Below the pieces are notes generated by a model, which was given only the letters and a program-made list of their open reading frames with translations, was not told where the DNA came from and made no database searches. Both the position numbers and the translations under genes were made by a program. From Bacteriovorax stolpii (GTDB lineage Bacteria; Bdellovibrionota; Bacteriovoracia; Bacteriovoracales; Bacteriovoracaceae): 64,000 bases of DNA. The stretch spans positions 1 through 64,000 of the forward strand of contig CAMASK010000001.1 in assembly GCA_945860895.1 (NCBI GenBank). Reading direction: 5' to 3'. Below are positions 1-8,661 of the stretch, piece by piece (positions within the stretch are counted from its first letter, which is position 1; every line of letters starts with the position of its first letter).

Positions 1-346
1 CGTAAGATGTAACACCCACAAATATATCATTAGCAGCAACTACTGTGGGCATATTAACTCTTACTTGGACCATTGATCTTTGTAAATTTCCCATTTGTCC
101 CCACTGAGCACCTAGAATACATGGATTTTCCTGCTGAACTCTAACTAAACCAATACCATTTGCTGCATAAGGTGAACTATATGGCATAGTATTTTGGTAC
201 TGTGAACACTGACCATTTGCTGAGTAGCTCACACATGTTCCATATCCGCTGCCATAAAGATTACTCCTACCTGATTCATTTCCCTTTCCGCAACCACCGA
301 GTGAGAGCATTGCTAGCAAAGAGATTAATAAAGGTGCCGCTTTCAT
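1..346 (-). CDS. Putative secreted lipoprotein (3' end outside window)
   Basis: Reading the minus strand from the ATG at 344-346 gives an open frame to the left edge, so only the first 115 or so residues are visible. It begins MKAAPLLISLLAMLSLGGCG, a classical lipoprotein signal peptide with lipobox LGGC. An AAGGAGAA ribosome binding site lies just upstream. The mature part is rich in Ser, Gly, Tyr and Asn and contains several Cys. I do not recognise a family. The gene diverges from the membrane protein gene at 513, so the 166 bases between them must carry both promoters. Confidence 0.75.
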   Translation of the reverse strand, partial: MKAAPLLISLLAMLSLGGCGKGNESGRSNLYGSGYGTCVSYSANGQCSQYQNTMPYSSPYAANGIGLVRVQQENPCILGAQWGQMGNLQRSMVQVRVNMPTVVAANDIFVGVTSY

Positions 347-512
347 GTAAACTTCTCCTTCGTCTTAAGACGATTACTTTGAGCCTATCGGATGAAACCC
401 TCCTTGAACTTTAGTAAATATTTTTTGATGGACTTAATTGATAGATCTTGTCGGTATTAGTTGACTTTTTCTGCCTAGTTTTAACCCTTTAGCGAACTGT
501 TATGATGGAAAG

Positions 513-1460
513 ATGAACAATATTTTTATTCGCCCTCGAGAAGAGTTGAAGAGAGTCTTCAAAACAGAGGATACCCGTTTTTTGATTTACACCGGTTTAA
601 AGGTCTCCGGCATCTCTTTTATTATCAATCTTTTTATCTACTCCGCTCTCTTTCAAGTGATGCGTTTGAATTATGCATTTTTTAAGGCCCATGGTTTTCC
701 CGATATGCAGGATGAATCTGTTTTCTATAATTACTTATTATCTGAAGCAGCTGATAACTTAACGATTTTTTTTCTCTTTCACATCTTTCTCTTCTTCATT
801 GGTACTTACGTCGGATGGTTAATTTTAAGACCTTTCCGAATGATGGGGGAGTACTGTGTAGAGGCTTTGGAAAATCCCAATGCTGTTTTTAAAGTGGATG
901 AATTCAGCACTTATAAGTTACTTATTCGTTTTTCTGAATTCTTTTTTGAATATTTACGCGAATCACGCCTAAAAGGAGCTATTTCCACTAATAGCATTCC
1001 TCCACAGTATTCACGGATTCATAAACCAATTGCTGACAAGATCTTCATGTTACACTTTGGACTTTTACTTATCATCATTGCGATCTGCTCCAATGTCTTT
1101 TTAATTGAAAATGCCAGTGCGATTTATCAGAACATGATTGAGCTGGCGACAAAGACTCTCACTAGTTCGAAAGAGGCCAATCGTTTTTTTGGCCATCAGA
1201 TGTTTATTATGGATGATATTGTGACTCTTTCCATTGTGTTGATCACTTTTAGTTATCTCGCATTAGGATTCCATCTTTATGAAAAAGTTTCTGGCGCTGC
1301 GTTTGGAATTTTTTCTACTATGCGATCATTCATGAAGGGTAACTACTTCAGTCGGGTACATCTACTGGGTTATGCTTATCTAAGGGACTATACGCGCAAG
1401 CTTAACAAATATCTCGACTACATTGAGAATAATTTGGTGAAAGAGAAACCGAAAGGTTGA
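513..1460 (+). CDS. Multi-pass membrane protein with HAMP-like segments, function unknown
   Basis: The 315-residue protein has four hydrophobic segments, near residues 25-50, 82-105, 175-198 and 230-255. They are arranged as two pairs, each followed by a cytoplasmic-looking amphipathic stretch. The last one (about residues 270-310) has the spacing of a HAMP linker: a Gly-Asn turn, an Arg-Val pair, then Leu/Asn heptads. No kinase, cyclase or chemoreceptor output domain follows. The ribosome binding site (GGAAAG) is weak. It lies upstream of the DsbA-like lipoprotein gene with a 73-base gap. I do not recognise a named family; the HAMP resemblance is my own pattern reading. Confidence 0.6.
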   Translation: MNNIFIRPREELKRVFKTEDTRFLIYTGLKVSGISFIINLFIYSALFQVMRLNYAFFKAHGFPDMQDESVFYNYLLSEAADNLTIFFLFHIFLFFIGTYVGWLILRPFRMMGEYCVEALENPNAVFKVDEFSTYKLLIRFSEFFFEYLRESRLKGAISTNSIPPQYSRIHKPIADKIFMLHFGLLLIIIAICSNVFLIENASAIYQNMIELATKTLTSSKEANRFFGHQMFIMDDIVTLSIVLITFSYLALGFHLYEKVSGAAFGIFSTMRSFMKGNYFSRVHLLGYAYLRDYTRKLNKYLDYIENNLVKEKPKG

Positions 1461-1533
1461 AATAAAATCGTAGTTTCATTAACATAGTGGGAATAAAACA
1501 ATAATTGTTCTCAAAAGATAGAAAAGGAAGTTT

Positions 1534-2313
1534 ATGAAAAGTCGTTTCATTATGGTTTTGGCCTTGGTTTTGGCCAGTGCCTGTACATCAAAAGATGATC
1601 TTAAAAAAATGATCAAAGAAAATCCTGAAATCATAACTGAAGCCATTGAGGCTAATCCTGAAAAATTCATAGAGGCACTTAACAATGCAGTGAAAGCTTC
1701 TCAGGAAGGTCAGGGTAAAAAGCGTGAAGAAGAAGAGAAGAAAGTACTTGAAGAAAGTTTCAACAAGCCACTTTTAGCGGAAATTCGTTCTGATGAAAGT
1801 TTCCGTGGTAATGCTGATGCTCCTATTACGCTAATTGAATATTCAGATTTCGAATGTCCATTTTGTTCGCGTGGATTCAATACTGTTATGGAATTAATGG
1901 AAAAATATAAAGGCAAAATCCGTTTTGCTTATAAGCATCTCCCACTTAGCTTCCACCCTCAGGCAATGCCAGCTGCTCAGTATTACGAGGCCATTCGTCT
2001 TCAGTCTCCTGAAAAAGCATGGGCTTTTCATGATGCTATCTATAAAAATCAGCGCGCTCTTCAAAACGGTGAAAAATTCCTGAAAGAAGAAGCAAATAAA
2101 CTGAAAGTTGATATGGCGAAATTAGCTAAAGATGTTAAGTCTGATGCAGTTCAGGCACGCATTGATGCTGACATTGCTGAGGCTGGTAAATTTGGATTTC
2201 AAGGAACTCCAGGGTTCTTGTTAAATGGTATTCCAGTTAAAGGTGCTTACCCAGCTTCTCACTTTGATTCTCTTATCGCTGAACTTAAAAAGCGTGGAAA
2301 AATCTCTCTTTAA
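1534..2313 (+). CDS. DsbA-family thioredoxin-fold lipoprotein
   Basis: The 259-residue protein starts with a lipoprotein signal (MKSRFIMVLALVLASACTS, lipobox ASAC). A charged helical linker follows (about residues 20-85). Then comes a DsbA/Com1-type thioredoxin domain with active site ECPFC (about residues 109-113) and the cis-Pro region QGTPGF near residue 230. Members of this family oxidise or isomerise disulfides of exported proteins. The lipid anchor places it at the outer face of a membrane. The helical spacer is typical of lipidated BdbD/DsbA relatives. A strong terminator follows directly, so it ends its transcription unit. Confidence 0.88.
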   Translation: MKSRFIMVLALVLASACTSKDDLKKMIKENPEIITEAIEANPEKFIEALNNAVKASQEGQGKKREEEEKKVLEESFNKPLLAEIRSDESFRGNADAPITLIEYSDFECPFCSRGFNTVMELMEKYKGKIRFAYKHLPLSFHPQAMPAAQYYEAIRLQSPEKAWAFHDAIYKNQRALQNGEKFLKEEANKLKVDMAKLAKDVKSDAVQARIDADIAEAGKFGFQGTPGFLLNGIPVKGAYPASHFDSLIAELKKRGKISL

Positions 2314-2338
2314 TCTTTTTGATAAAAGTCTTTTAGAT

Positions 2339-2367
2339 AATAAACCCCGGCCAGTCCGGGGTTTATT
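2339..2367 (+). terminator. Intrinsic terminator after the dsbA-like gene
   Basis: A perfect 12-bp stem (2339-2350 with 2356-2367) with GC-rich core CCCCGG/CCGGGG and a 5-base loop is flanked by A on the left and T on the right. It separates the thioredoxin lipoprotein gene from the flagellar cluster. Confidence 0.85.
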
Positions 2368-2538
2368 ATTGAATATATTGCTTGGCAATATGTCAGAAAA
2401 TAACTGGCAAAATTTGCCTCCCGCCCTAAACAAGGCAATTTATTCCCCGGCCAAATGGTCATCCTTGCTTCAAACTCAAGTGAAAGTTATAATTTTGACA
2501 GAGACTCCCACGGACTGGGAAATGCTATAAAGGTACAA

Positions 2539-3069
2539 ATGGCAGATGAAAAATCAAGACAGGTTGCAACCTCGTCAAAAAATCCGTTACTCACTTTGCT
2601 TATGGCAATCAATATTATTGCTATGGGAACCGTTGCTTATTTTCAATATCGTTTTATGGATATGGAAGCTAAACGTCCGGATCTCAGTCAACTCCTAAAA
2701 GAAAAAGATGCTCCAAGTGAAGGGGAAGCAGATGGTGAAGCAAAAACAGTAGAAGTAGTGAAGAAAGAAAATCTTCTTCCGCTAGATAGCTTCACAGTAA
2801 ATCTTGCACAAGGTGAAGGTCCTCGACGTTACGTTCGCCTCGATGCTGTACTTAAAATGAGTGATGATGCTAAAGCTCCTGAGTTTGAAGCTAGAAAGCC
2901 ACAAATCAGAGATTCCATCATCAGTATTTTAAATACTAAGCGAGCTGATGATTTGCTTAAGAAAGAAGGCAAAAGCTTTTTGAAAGAAGAGATTAAAGCT
3001 TCTATCAATTCATTTTTAATTGATGGAAGAGTGGAAGATATTTATTACATAAGCTTCCAGATTAACTAG
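2539..3069 (+). CDS. fliL: Flagellar basal body-associated protein FliL
   Basis: FliL is a single-pass inner-membrane protein that rings the stator and supports torque generation. From the ATG at 2539 (MADEKSRQ) the protein is 176 residues. It has a short cytoplasmic tail, one membrane segment (about residues 17-37), an acidic linker and a periplasmic FliL domain containing LLPLDSFTVNLAQ and the ending VEDIYYISFQIN. An in-frame ATG at 2455 would add 28 non-conserved residues and has no ribosome binding site; AAAGG precedes 2539. It opens the flagellar block. TTGACA (2495) and TATAAA (2526) lie upstream but 25 bases apart, so the promoter is unresolved. Confidence 0.9.
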   Translation: MADEKSRQVATSSKNPLLTLLMAINIIAMGTVAYFQYRFMDMEAKRPDLSQLLKEKDAPSEGEADGEAKTVEVVKKENLLPLDSFTVNLAQGEGPRRYVRLDAVLKMSDDAKAPEFEARKPQIRDSIISILNTKRADDLLKKEGKSFLKEEIKASINSFLIDGRVEDIYYISFQIN

Positions 3070-3110
3070 TAGCAGGATGCCACTAGTTTAAACTCCCAGG
3101 AGGGGAACCC

Positions 3111-4106
3111 ATGGCCCAAGTATTGAGCCAAGAAGAAGTAGATGCATTACTAAGCGCTGTGAATGATGGCACAGACGGTGACGGTAATGATGAAAGAGGT
3201 GGAGTTTCCGGACTAGGTTCGTCTGATGAAACCAATATCCAGCCTTATGATCTAACTAATCAAGACCGAGTTATTCGGGGGCGAATGCCGATCCTCGAGA
3301 TTATCTACGAGAGATTCATTCGTCAATTTCGTGTTTCACTCTCAAACTCACTAAGAAAAATTTCTACTATTTCAATGATCTCAACTGATCTTTTGAAATT
3401 TGGTGAGTTCGTAAATACGCTTCCGATTCCATCTTGTATGTGTATCATGCGTTTCAACGAACTTCGCGGTCCTGCTTTAATTGTGTTTGAATCAAAACTG
3501 GCCTACGCCATCATCGATTCATATTTTGGTGGAACAGATCGCCCTTTCACAAAAATTGAAGGGAAAGAATTTACCTCAATCGAACTTTCTTTCATGAGAC
3601 GTGTGATGGATATGGCCATCAGTGATTTAGAAGAAGCCTGGGCACCGGTACATAGAATTGATGCTCAATATTCAAGAACTGAAATTAATCCTCAGTTTGT
3701 GGGTGTGGTTCCACCTTCTGATGTAATCATCACCACCACTTTCGAAGTAGAATTTGAATCGGCTTCGGGAACGATCATGGTAGTGATTCCTTACTCAACG
3801 ATTGAACCGATTAAACAAAAACTTTCCTCCAGCTTCCAGGCCGATAATGATGTTGTTGATACACTCTGGAACCGTTCGATGCAGGAACATGTTCATCATT
3901 CTGAAGCCTCAGCGGTTGTTAAATTAGGTGAAACAGACATGACTATCGGTGATTTAATCAGTCTTCAAGTAGGAGATGTTATTCCTCTTTCTCAGGAAGT
4001 TTCAGGTGAACTTGATTTAGAAATTGAAGATTCAAAAAAATTAAAATGTTTAATTGGTGTCTATAAGGGCAACCGCGCTGTTCAAATTACAAGAAGAATT
4101 AGATAA
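3111..4106 (+). CDS. fliM: Flagellar motor switch protein FliM
   Basis: FliM forms the middle of the C-ring and binds phosphorylated CheY to reverse rotation. The 331-residue protein starts with the CheY-binding peptide LSQEEVDALLSA (residues 5-16). A CheC-like middle domain follows, including the conserved GGTDRPF, and then a C-terminal SpoA (FliN-like) domain. The length is normal. A strong ribosome binding site (CAGGAGGGG) precedes the ATG. The intact N-terminal peptide indicates that the motor is under chemotaxis control. Confidence 0.97.
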   Translation: MAQVLSQEEVDALLSAVNDGTDGDGNDERGGVSGLGSSDETNIQPYDLTNQDRVIRGRMPILEIIYERFIRQFRVSLSNSLRKISTISMISTDLLKFGEFVNTLPIPSCMCIMRFNELRGPALIVFESKLAYAIIDSYFGGTDRPFTKIEGKEFTSIELSFMRRVMDMAISDLEEAWAPVHRIDAQYSRTEINPQFVGVVPPSDVIITTTFEVEFESASGTIMVVIPYSTIEPIKQKLSSSFQADNDVVDTLWNRSMQEHVHHSEASAVVKLGETDMTIGDLISLQVGDVIPLSQEVSGELDLEIEDSKKLKCLIGVYKGNRAVQITRRIR

Positions 4107-4118
4107 AAGGAAGAAACC

Positions 4119-4475
4119 ATGGCAACTCAAGAAATGTCAGAAAATAACAAAGATGCGATTCGTGAACTTGCTGATGGAATCAAAGCAGGTGATGATGCCC
4201 TCAATAAACTCAAAGTACAGAACCTCGACTTTATTCTGGATATCCCGCTTAAAGTAAGTGTGGAACTAGGTAGAGCTAAAGTGATTATTAAAGATCTTCT
4301 TCAGCTGGGTCAGGGTTCAGTTGTTGAGTTAGATAAGCTTGCAGGTGAACCATTAGAGGTTCTTGTTAATGGCAAACTGGTTGCAAGAGGTGAAGTTGTA
4401 GTGGTAAATGAAAAATTTGGGATTCGTCTTACCGATATTATAAGTCCATTAGAACGTATTGAATCTCTGAAGTAA
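4119..4475 (+). CDS. fliN: Flagellar motor switch protein FliN
   Basis: FliN builds the base of the C-ring and docks the FliH-FliI export ATPase. The 118-residue protein has a charged helical N-terminus followed by one SpoA domain. That domain contains [14 protein letters not shown], then [20 protein letters not shown] and [17 protein letters not shown], the canonical FliN core. It starts 12 bases after fliM, consistent with translational coupling. Confidence 0.97.
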   Translation: MATQEMSENNKDAIRELADGIKAGDDALNKLKVQNLDFILDIPLKVSVELGRAKVIIKDLLQLGQGSVVELDKLAGEPLEVLVNGKLVARGEVVVVNEKFGIRLTDIISPLERIESLK

Positions 4476-4513
4476 GTCGCTGAAATTTACGTCAACCAGG
4501 AAGGATGACCGTT

Positions 4514-5689
4514 ATGAATAAGATGTTCGCAATTACAATTTTCTCTCTTTTATTGTCGGGCCTGGCTCTAGCGGGTGTCAAAGTGACTTCACTAGATCTA
4601 ACTACCAATGGCGATAATGGCTATGTCAATATCACTCTGGATGGGCGATCAAATGATCTGCCTGATTTAAAGGTTTACGGTAAAGTGATTGAACTTACTC
4701 TTTCCAATGCTGATGGCTTTGAATCCATTTCAAAAAATATTAAAGGTGCTCAACTTTCTGCCAATAGCCTTAATGGAAAGGCGATTGTAAAAGCAATTCT
4801 TCCCTATGATGTGAAATCTTCATCTGTGGACGTAGGATGGAAAAATTCAAAAATTGAAGTGGTTTTTCCGCGTGGAAAAGTGGCTCCGAGTAAAACAGCT
4901 TATGAAGGTTCTGGTATTGGTCCGAAAGAAACTCAGGATGCTAAACCTGTAGCTCCAACAATTGATAAAAAAACAGAAAATAAGGTTTCTAAAGATCTTC
5001 TTAATGAAGATTATCTGAATAAACTTATTAAAGAAGAAGCGACTGTCGCCAAAGAGCCAGAGAATACTGCCATCGTAAAAAATGATGAAGTTAACACGAA
5101 ACAAGCTGCCATTGCTAAAGTTAATACTAAGGTGATTGGAACAAATAATGAAGTTCCAAAGGCAGTTGGCTCGAGTGATAATTTTTCTTTTGCTGGCTAT
5201 GCTGCCAAATTCACAATTTTCCTCGCTCTTGTGCTTGGTCTTTTTTACGGCGTAGTTCAGTTGCTGAAAAAAGGTGTTTTTAATCGTGGAAAACTTGGCT
5301 TTTTAAATAACACTCAATTGATTGAAGTTCTGAGTACAACTTATGTTGCGCCTAAACGCTCTCTCATGGTGATTAAGGCCCACAAACAAATCTTTCTGGT
5401 TTCAAACTCTGAAGCTGGGTTAACTTTTCTTTCTGAGATGACTGATACTACTGGTCTCATCAAAGAAGGCGAAAAATTCATGACCGGAACAAACTTTGAC
5501 TTAAATCTTGCTGCTGAAAATAACTCTGATTATGAATCAATGATTAAACTTAAAGACAACATCAATGAATCTACTCCTGTCAATGAAGATAAGGGGCTTT
5601 CAAAGATTGCCATCGCTAAAGACATTGTGAAATTTTCAGATGAATTAAAGAAGAAGGCCAAGAAACTTAAGCCGATTGAGTTTAATTAG
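4514..5689 (+). CDS. fliO: Flagellar export protein FliO with long N-terminal AMIN-like extension
   Basis: FliO helps assemble the FliP ring of the export gate. The protein is 391 residues from the ATG at 4514. An upstream in-frame ATG at 4505 abuts the AGGAAGG ribosome binding site and is unlikely to be used. It has a signal peptide, a beta-rich domain (about residues 20-120) that looks like an AMIN domain, and a Lys/Glu/Ala-rich linker. A membrane segment (about residues 225-245) and a FliO-type cytoplasmic domain (GKLGFLNNTQLIEVLSTTYV and the following MVIKAH) come after. Typical FliO proteins are only about 100-150 residues. Identity rests on the C-terminal domain and its place directly before fliP. 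Confidence 0.85.
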   Translation: MNKMFAITIFSLLLSGLALAGVKVTSLDLTTNGDNGYVNITLDGRSNDLPDLKVYGKVIELTLSNADGFESISKNIKGAQLSANSLNGKAIVKAILPYDVKSSSVDVGWKNSKIEVVFPRGKVAPSKTAYEGSGIGPKETQDAKPVAPTIDKKTENKVSKDLLNEDYLNKLIKEEATVAKEPENTAIVKNDEVNTKQAAIAKVNTKVIGTNNEVPKAVGSSDNFSFAGYAAKFTIFLALVLGLFYGVVQLLKKGVFNRGKLGFLNNTQLIEVLSTTYVAPKRSLMVIKAHKQIFLVSNSEAGLTFLSEMTDTTGLIKEGEKFMTGTNFDLNLAAENNSDYESMIKLKDNINESTPVNEDKGLSKIAIAKDIVKFSDELKKKAKKLKPIEFN

Positions 5690-5708
5690 TCTTTAACCAA
5701 GGTCTGGC

Positions 5709-6455
5709 ATGAAGTTTTTTTTCCGAGCTGCTCTTGCTGTCTGGTCAATTTTTTTGACCAATGTTGCATTTGCTCAATCAACGACTAATCTTCCCGGTGT
5801 AGCTTTGAATTTTGGACAAGGAACGAATCTCGTCGATACGATGGAAGTCCTTTTATTGTTCACTGTTTTGACTCTGGCCCCGGCGATTATCATTTTATGT
5901 ACCTCTTTTACCCGTATTGTCGTTGTTTTGTCTTTCATGAGACAAGCCTTGGGGACACAAAACATGCCACCCAATCAGTTGTTGATTGGCTTTGCTATGT
6001 TTCTTTCGGTCTTTGTGATGATGCCAACTGGACAGTCTATTTATAAAAATTCCATCCAGCCTTATCAGGCAAAACAAATTGATGCCACTCAGGCGATCAA
6101 GGGACTTGAGACTGATTTGCGCGCTTTTATGCAAAAGCATGTGAGAAAAGCAGATATAGGATTATTTTATGATGTCACTAATGCTGCGGCTCCGGCAGAT
6201 ATCAATGCCGTACCAACTCATTACTTAATTCCAGCATTCATTATTTCAGAACTTAAAACTGCATTTCAGATTGGATTTTTACTTTATATCCCTTTCATTG
6301 TTTTAGATATGGTGGTGGCCTCTGTTTTGATGGCAATGGGAATGATGATGCTTCCTCCAATGCTGGTCTCAATGCCTTTTAAACTTCTGCTTTTCGTCTT
6401 AGTTGATGGATGGCAATTGGTGACCGGAGCGATTTTAAGATCGTTTAACACCTAA
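5709..6455 (+). CDS. fliP: Flagellar type III export gate protein FliP
   Basis: FliP forms the pentameric core of the flagellar export channel. The 248-residue protein has a cleavable signal peptide ending near AFAQ, as is usual for FliP. It then carries the family motifs TSFTRIVVVLSFMRQALGTQ, NQLLIGFAMFL and the C-terminal MGMMMLPPMLVSMPFKLLLF. Length and order (fliO-fliP-fliQ-fliR) are canonical. Confidence 0.97.
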   Translation: MKFFFRAALAVWSIFLTNVAFAQSTTNLPGVALNFGQGTNLVDTMEVLLLFTVLTLAPAIIILCTSFTRIVVVLSFMRQALGTQNMPPNQLLIGFAMFLSVFVMMPTGQSIYKNSIQPYQAKQIDATQAIKGLETDLRAFMQKHVRKADIGLFYDVTNAAAPADINAVPTHYLIPAFIISELKTAFQIGFLLYIPFIVLDMVVASVLMAMGMMMLPPMLVSMPFKLLLFVLVDGWQLVTGAILRSFNT

Positions 6456-6464
6456 GGAAGACCT

Positions 6465-6737
6465 ATGGAAAATGATTTTGTAATTGAAGTTGTGAATCAA
6501 GCCATTCGAGTCACTTTAATGCTTGCAGCACCAATGTTAATCGGCGCACTGGTAGTAGGTGTGGTGGTTTCGATTTTTCAGGCAGTGACCCAAATTAATG
6601 AACAAACTCTTTCTTTTATTCCTAAAATACTTGTGATTATCGCGGCGCTGGTTATCTTCAGTCCATGGATGATGGAGACGATGGTTACCTACACGCGTGA
6701 ACTCTTCATTAGTATTCCGGAATTGATCAGGCGTTAA
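6465..6737 (+). CDS. fliQ: Flagellar export gate protein FliQ
   Basis: This 90-residue protein has two membrane helices and the FliQ signature AVTQINEQTLSFIPKI between them. FliQ wraps around the FliP-FliR core of the export gate. The stop codon shares its last base with the first base of the fliR start, showing tight coupling. Confidence 0.96.
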   Translation: MENDFVIEVVNQAIRVTLMLAAPMLIGALVVGVVVSIFQAVTQINEQTLSFIPKILVIIAALVIFSPWMMETMVTYTRELFISIPELIRR

Positions 6738-7516
6738 TGAATTTTACCATTGCCGATCAGCAAGTTTTCCTGGCTTTCTGGATAGGCTTCTCCCGTTGGA
6801 TTGCAGTCCTTTTTCAATTACCTTTATTTGATAACGTCTCAGTTCCTATGACTGTGAAAGTTCTGACTAGCTTTCTGATTGCTTATGCATTTTTTCCGGG
6901 ACTTGAGGGCACACTACTTGCAGAGGTGAATACAGTAGGAGTGGACAACATCTGGGTCTTGATGATGTTTCATACGACTACAGGCTTAATTATTGGATTT
7001 TTGGTGAAATGTATTATGAGTTTATTTGTAGCAACCGGTAGCATACTGACCCAACAGATTGGATTCTCCTCTGTTAGCTATTTTGATCCCACTCAGGGCC
7101 AGCAGGTGGGACCGTTTGAGCGTCTGATTGAATGGACCATGGTTATCTTAATACTTTCCTCCGGTGCCCTGGTTCCCATGTTCAAAGGGGTCTATGAATC
7201 CTTTTTTTCTGTCAATTTCTTAAATGCCGATAAAATGCTCAAATCGCCTGAGTATTTTGTGTTATTCTTTAAGTCAGCTTTCAGTGCTTCTATCCTTTTG
7301 GCGGGACCATTGATTTTTGCAAATCTTCTGATGAATTTAGTAATGGGGATTGTGGCCCGGACTGTTCCTCAAATGAATGTTTTGCAAGTTAGTTTCGTAT
7401 TGAATATTGGTTTTGGACTGCTTCTCTTCTTAGGAATAGGAGAGGAGTTTTTCCAGGTAAGTTTTGATTTGTATGTTGAAAAGTTAGGTGATTGGTTTCA
7501 ATTTATCACTAATTAA
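6737..7516 (+). CDS. fliR: Flagellar export gate protein FliR
   Basis: FliR is the single-copy subunit that completes the FliP5-FliQ4-FliR1 export channel. The 259-residue protein has about six hydrophobic helices. It includes the family segment GIVARTVPQMNVLQVSF near residue 215 and a hydrophobic C-terminus. It overlaps the fliQ stop by one base (TAATG). Confidence 0.96.
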   Translation: MNFTIADQQVFLAFWIGFSRWIAVLFQLPLFDNVSVPMTVKVLTSFLIAYAFFPGLEGTLLAEVNTVGVDNIWVLMMFHTTTGLIIGFLVKCIMSLFVATGSILTQQIGFSSVSYFDPTQGQQVGPFERLIEWTMVILILSSGALVPMFKGVYESFFSVNFLNADKMLKSPEYFVLFFKSAFSASILLAGPLIFANLLMNLVMGIVARTVPQMNVLQVSFVLNIGFGLLLFLGIGEEFFQVSFDLYVEKLGDWFQFITN

Positions 7517-7541
7517 TCAGCACAAAATATAGAGGCACAGG

Positions 7542-8618
7542 ATGGCCGACGAAAACGACGACGAAAAAACCGAAGAACCCTCCCAATATAGGCTCGAAGA
7601 GTCTCGTAAAAAGGGTGAGGTTGCAGTATCTAAAGAGCTTACTAGTGTGCTCCTCCTTTCCGGCTCACTTCTCACTCTCATTGTTTGTAGTGTATTCGTT
7701 TATGAGCAATTCACTCATTACATTGAATGGATTTATCGTCTTGATTTCAAAACAATTTATACGGCTGAAAAATTTAGTGATGTAATCAGTCAGACGGCCT
7801 GGACTTTGGTGAAATGTGCCGGGCCATTTTTTGCAGCTTCAATTTGCTTAGGCGTATTTGCAACTTTCATTCAAATTGGTTTTCTTTATTCTCCAGAAAT
7901 TATGGAAGTAAAATTTGAAAGATTGAATCCAGTACAGGGGATTCAGCGACTCTTCAGCAAAAAAGCTTTGGTTGAAGCCATCAAGGGTGTTTTTAAATTT
8001 GCGGTCGTCATAGTCATCACTTACAACGTGATGAAAGAGAATATTGTTTCATTTTTAGGTTTTCTCCATGCCGACGTTGCCTCCAGCCTGGGTTTTGGTA
8101 AATACCTGATGATTAAGCTTGGATTTTCAGTATTGCTAGGATTGGGAGTTATTGCTCTGGCCGACTTTGCTTGGGAAAAGTGGAGTTATCGCAAAAAGAT
8201 GATGATGACCAAACAAGAGGCAAAAGAAGAATCCAAAGAGAAAGATGGTAATCCTGAAATCAAAAACCGTATCCGCCAGATTCAAAAGCAAATGGCCCAA
8301 AAGCGCATGATGAGTGATGTGAAGAAGGCCGATGTAATTGTTACCAATCCAACTCATATTAGTGTAGCATTGAAGTATGATGGAGACGCGATGGTAGCCC
8401 CATCCGTTATGGCAAAAGGTGCCGATCATTTGGCCCTTCGGATCCGAGAGATTGCAAAGGAAAATGATATTCCAATCGTTGAAAATATCATGTTGGCGCG
8501 AACGTTATATAAAACAGTGAAAGTGGGACATGGAGTTCCTCGCACATTGTACAAAGCGGTCGCAGAAATTTTGGCTTTCGTTTATAAATTAAGACGTAAA
8601 GAGAAAGCCCTAAAATAA
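7542..8618 (+). CDS. flhB: Flagellar export switch protein FlhB
   Basis: FlhB switches export specificity from rod/hook to filament substrates after self-cleavage. The 358-residue protein has an acidic start containing EKTEEPSQYRLEESRKKGEV, four membrane helices and a cytoplasmic domain. That domain carries the autocleavage motif NPTH at residues 269-272, in the context DVIVTNPTHISVALKY. The motif is intact, so the specificity switch should work. Confidence 0.97.
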   Translation: MADENDDEKTEEPSQYRLEESRKKGEVAVSKELTSVLLLSGSLLTLIVCSVFVYEQFTHYIEWIYRLDFKTIYTAEKFSDVISQTAWTLVKCAGPFFAASICLGVFATFIQIGFLYSPEIMEVKFERLNPVQGIQRLFSKKALVEAIKGVFKFAVVIVITYNVMKENIVSFLGFLHADVASSLGFGKYLMIKLGFSVLLGLGVIALADFAWEKWSYRKKMMMTKQEAKEESKEKDGNPEIKNRIRQIQKQMAQKRMMSDVKKADVIVTNPTHISVALKYDGDAMVAPSVMAKGADHLALRIREIAKENDIPIVENIMLARTLYKTVKVGHGVPRTLYKAVAEILAFVYKLRRKEKALK

Positions 8619-8661
8619 ATTTTTAATGCTCAGGATGAGCACTTCTTAGTAAGAGGTAACC

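Noticed and set aside
2404-2469. Two sigma-54-like promoter candidates (TGGCA...TTGC and TGGTC...TTGCT) upstream of fliL
   Set aside because: In both, the GG and GC elements are 8 bases apart instead of the required 10.
2495-2531. Sigma-70 promoter TTGACA / TATAAA before fliL
   Set aside because: The spacer is 25 bases, far from the usual 16-18, and no better -10 element lies at the right distance.
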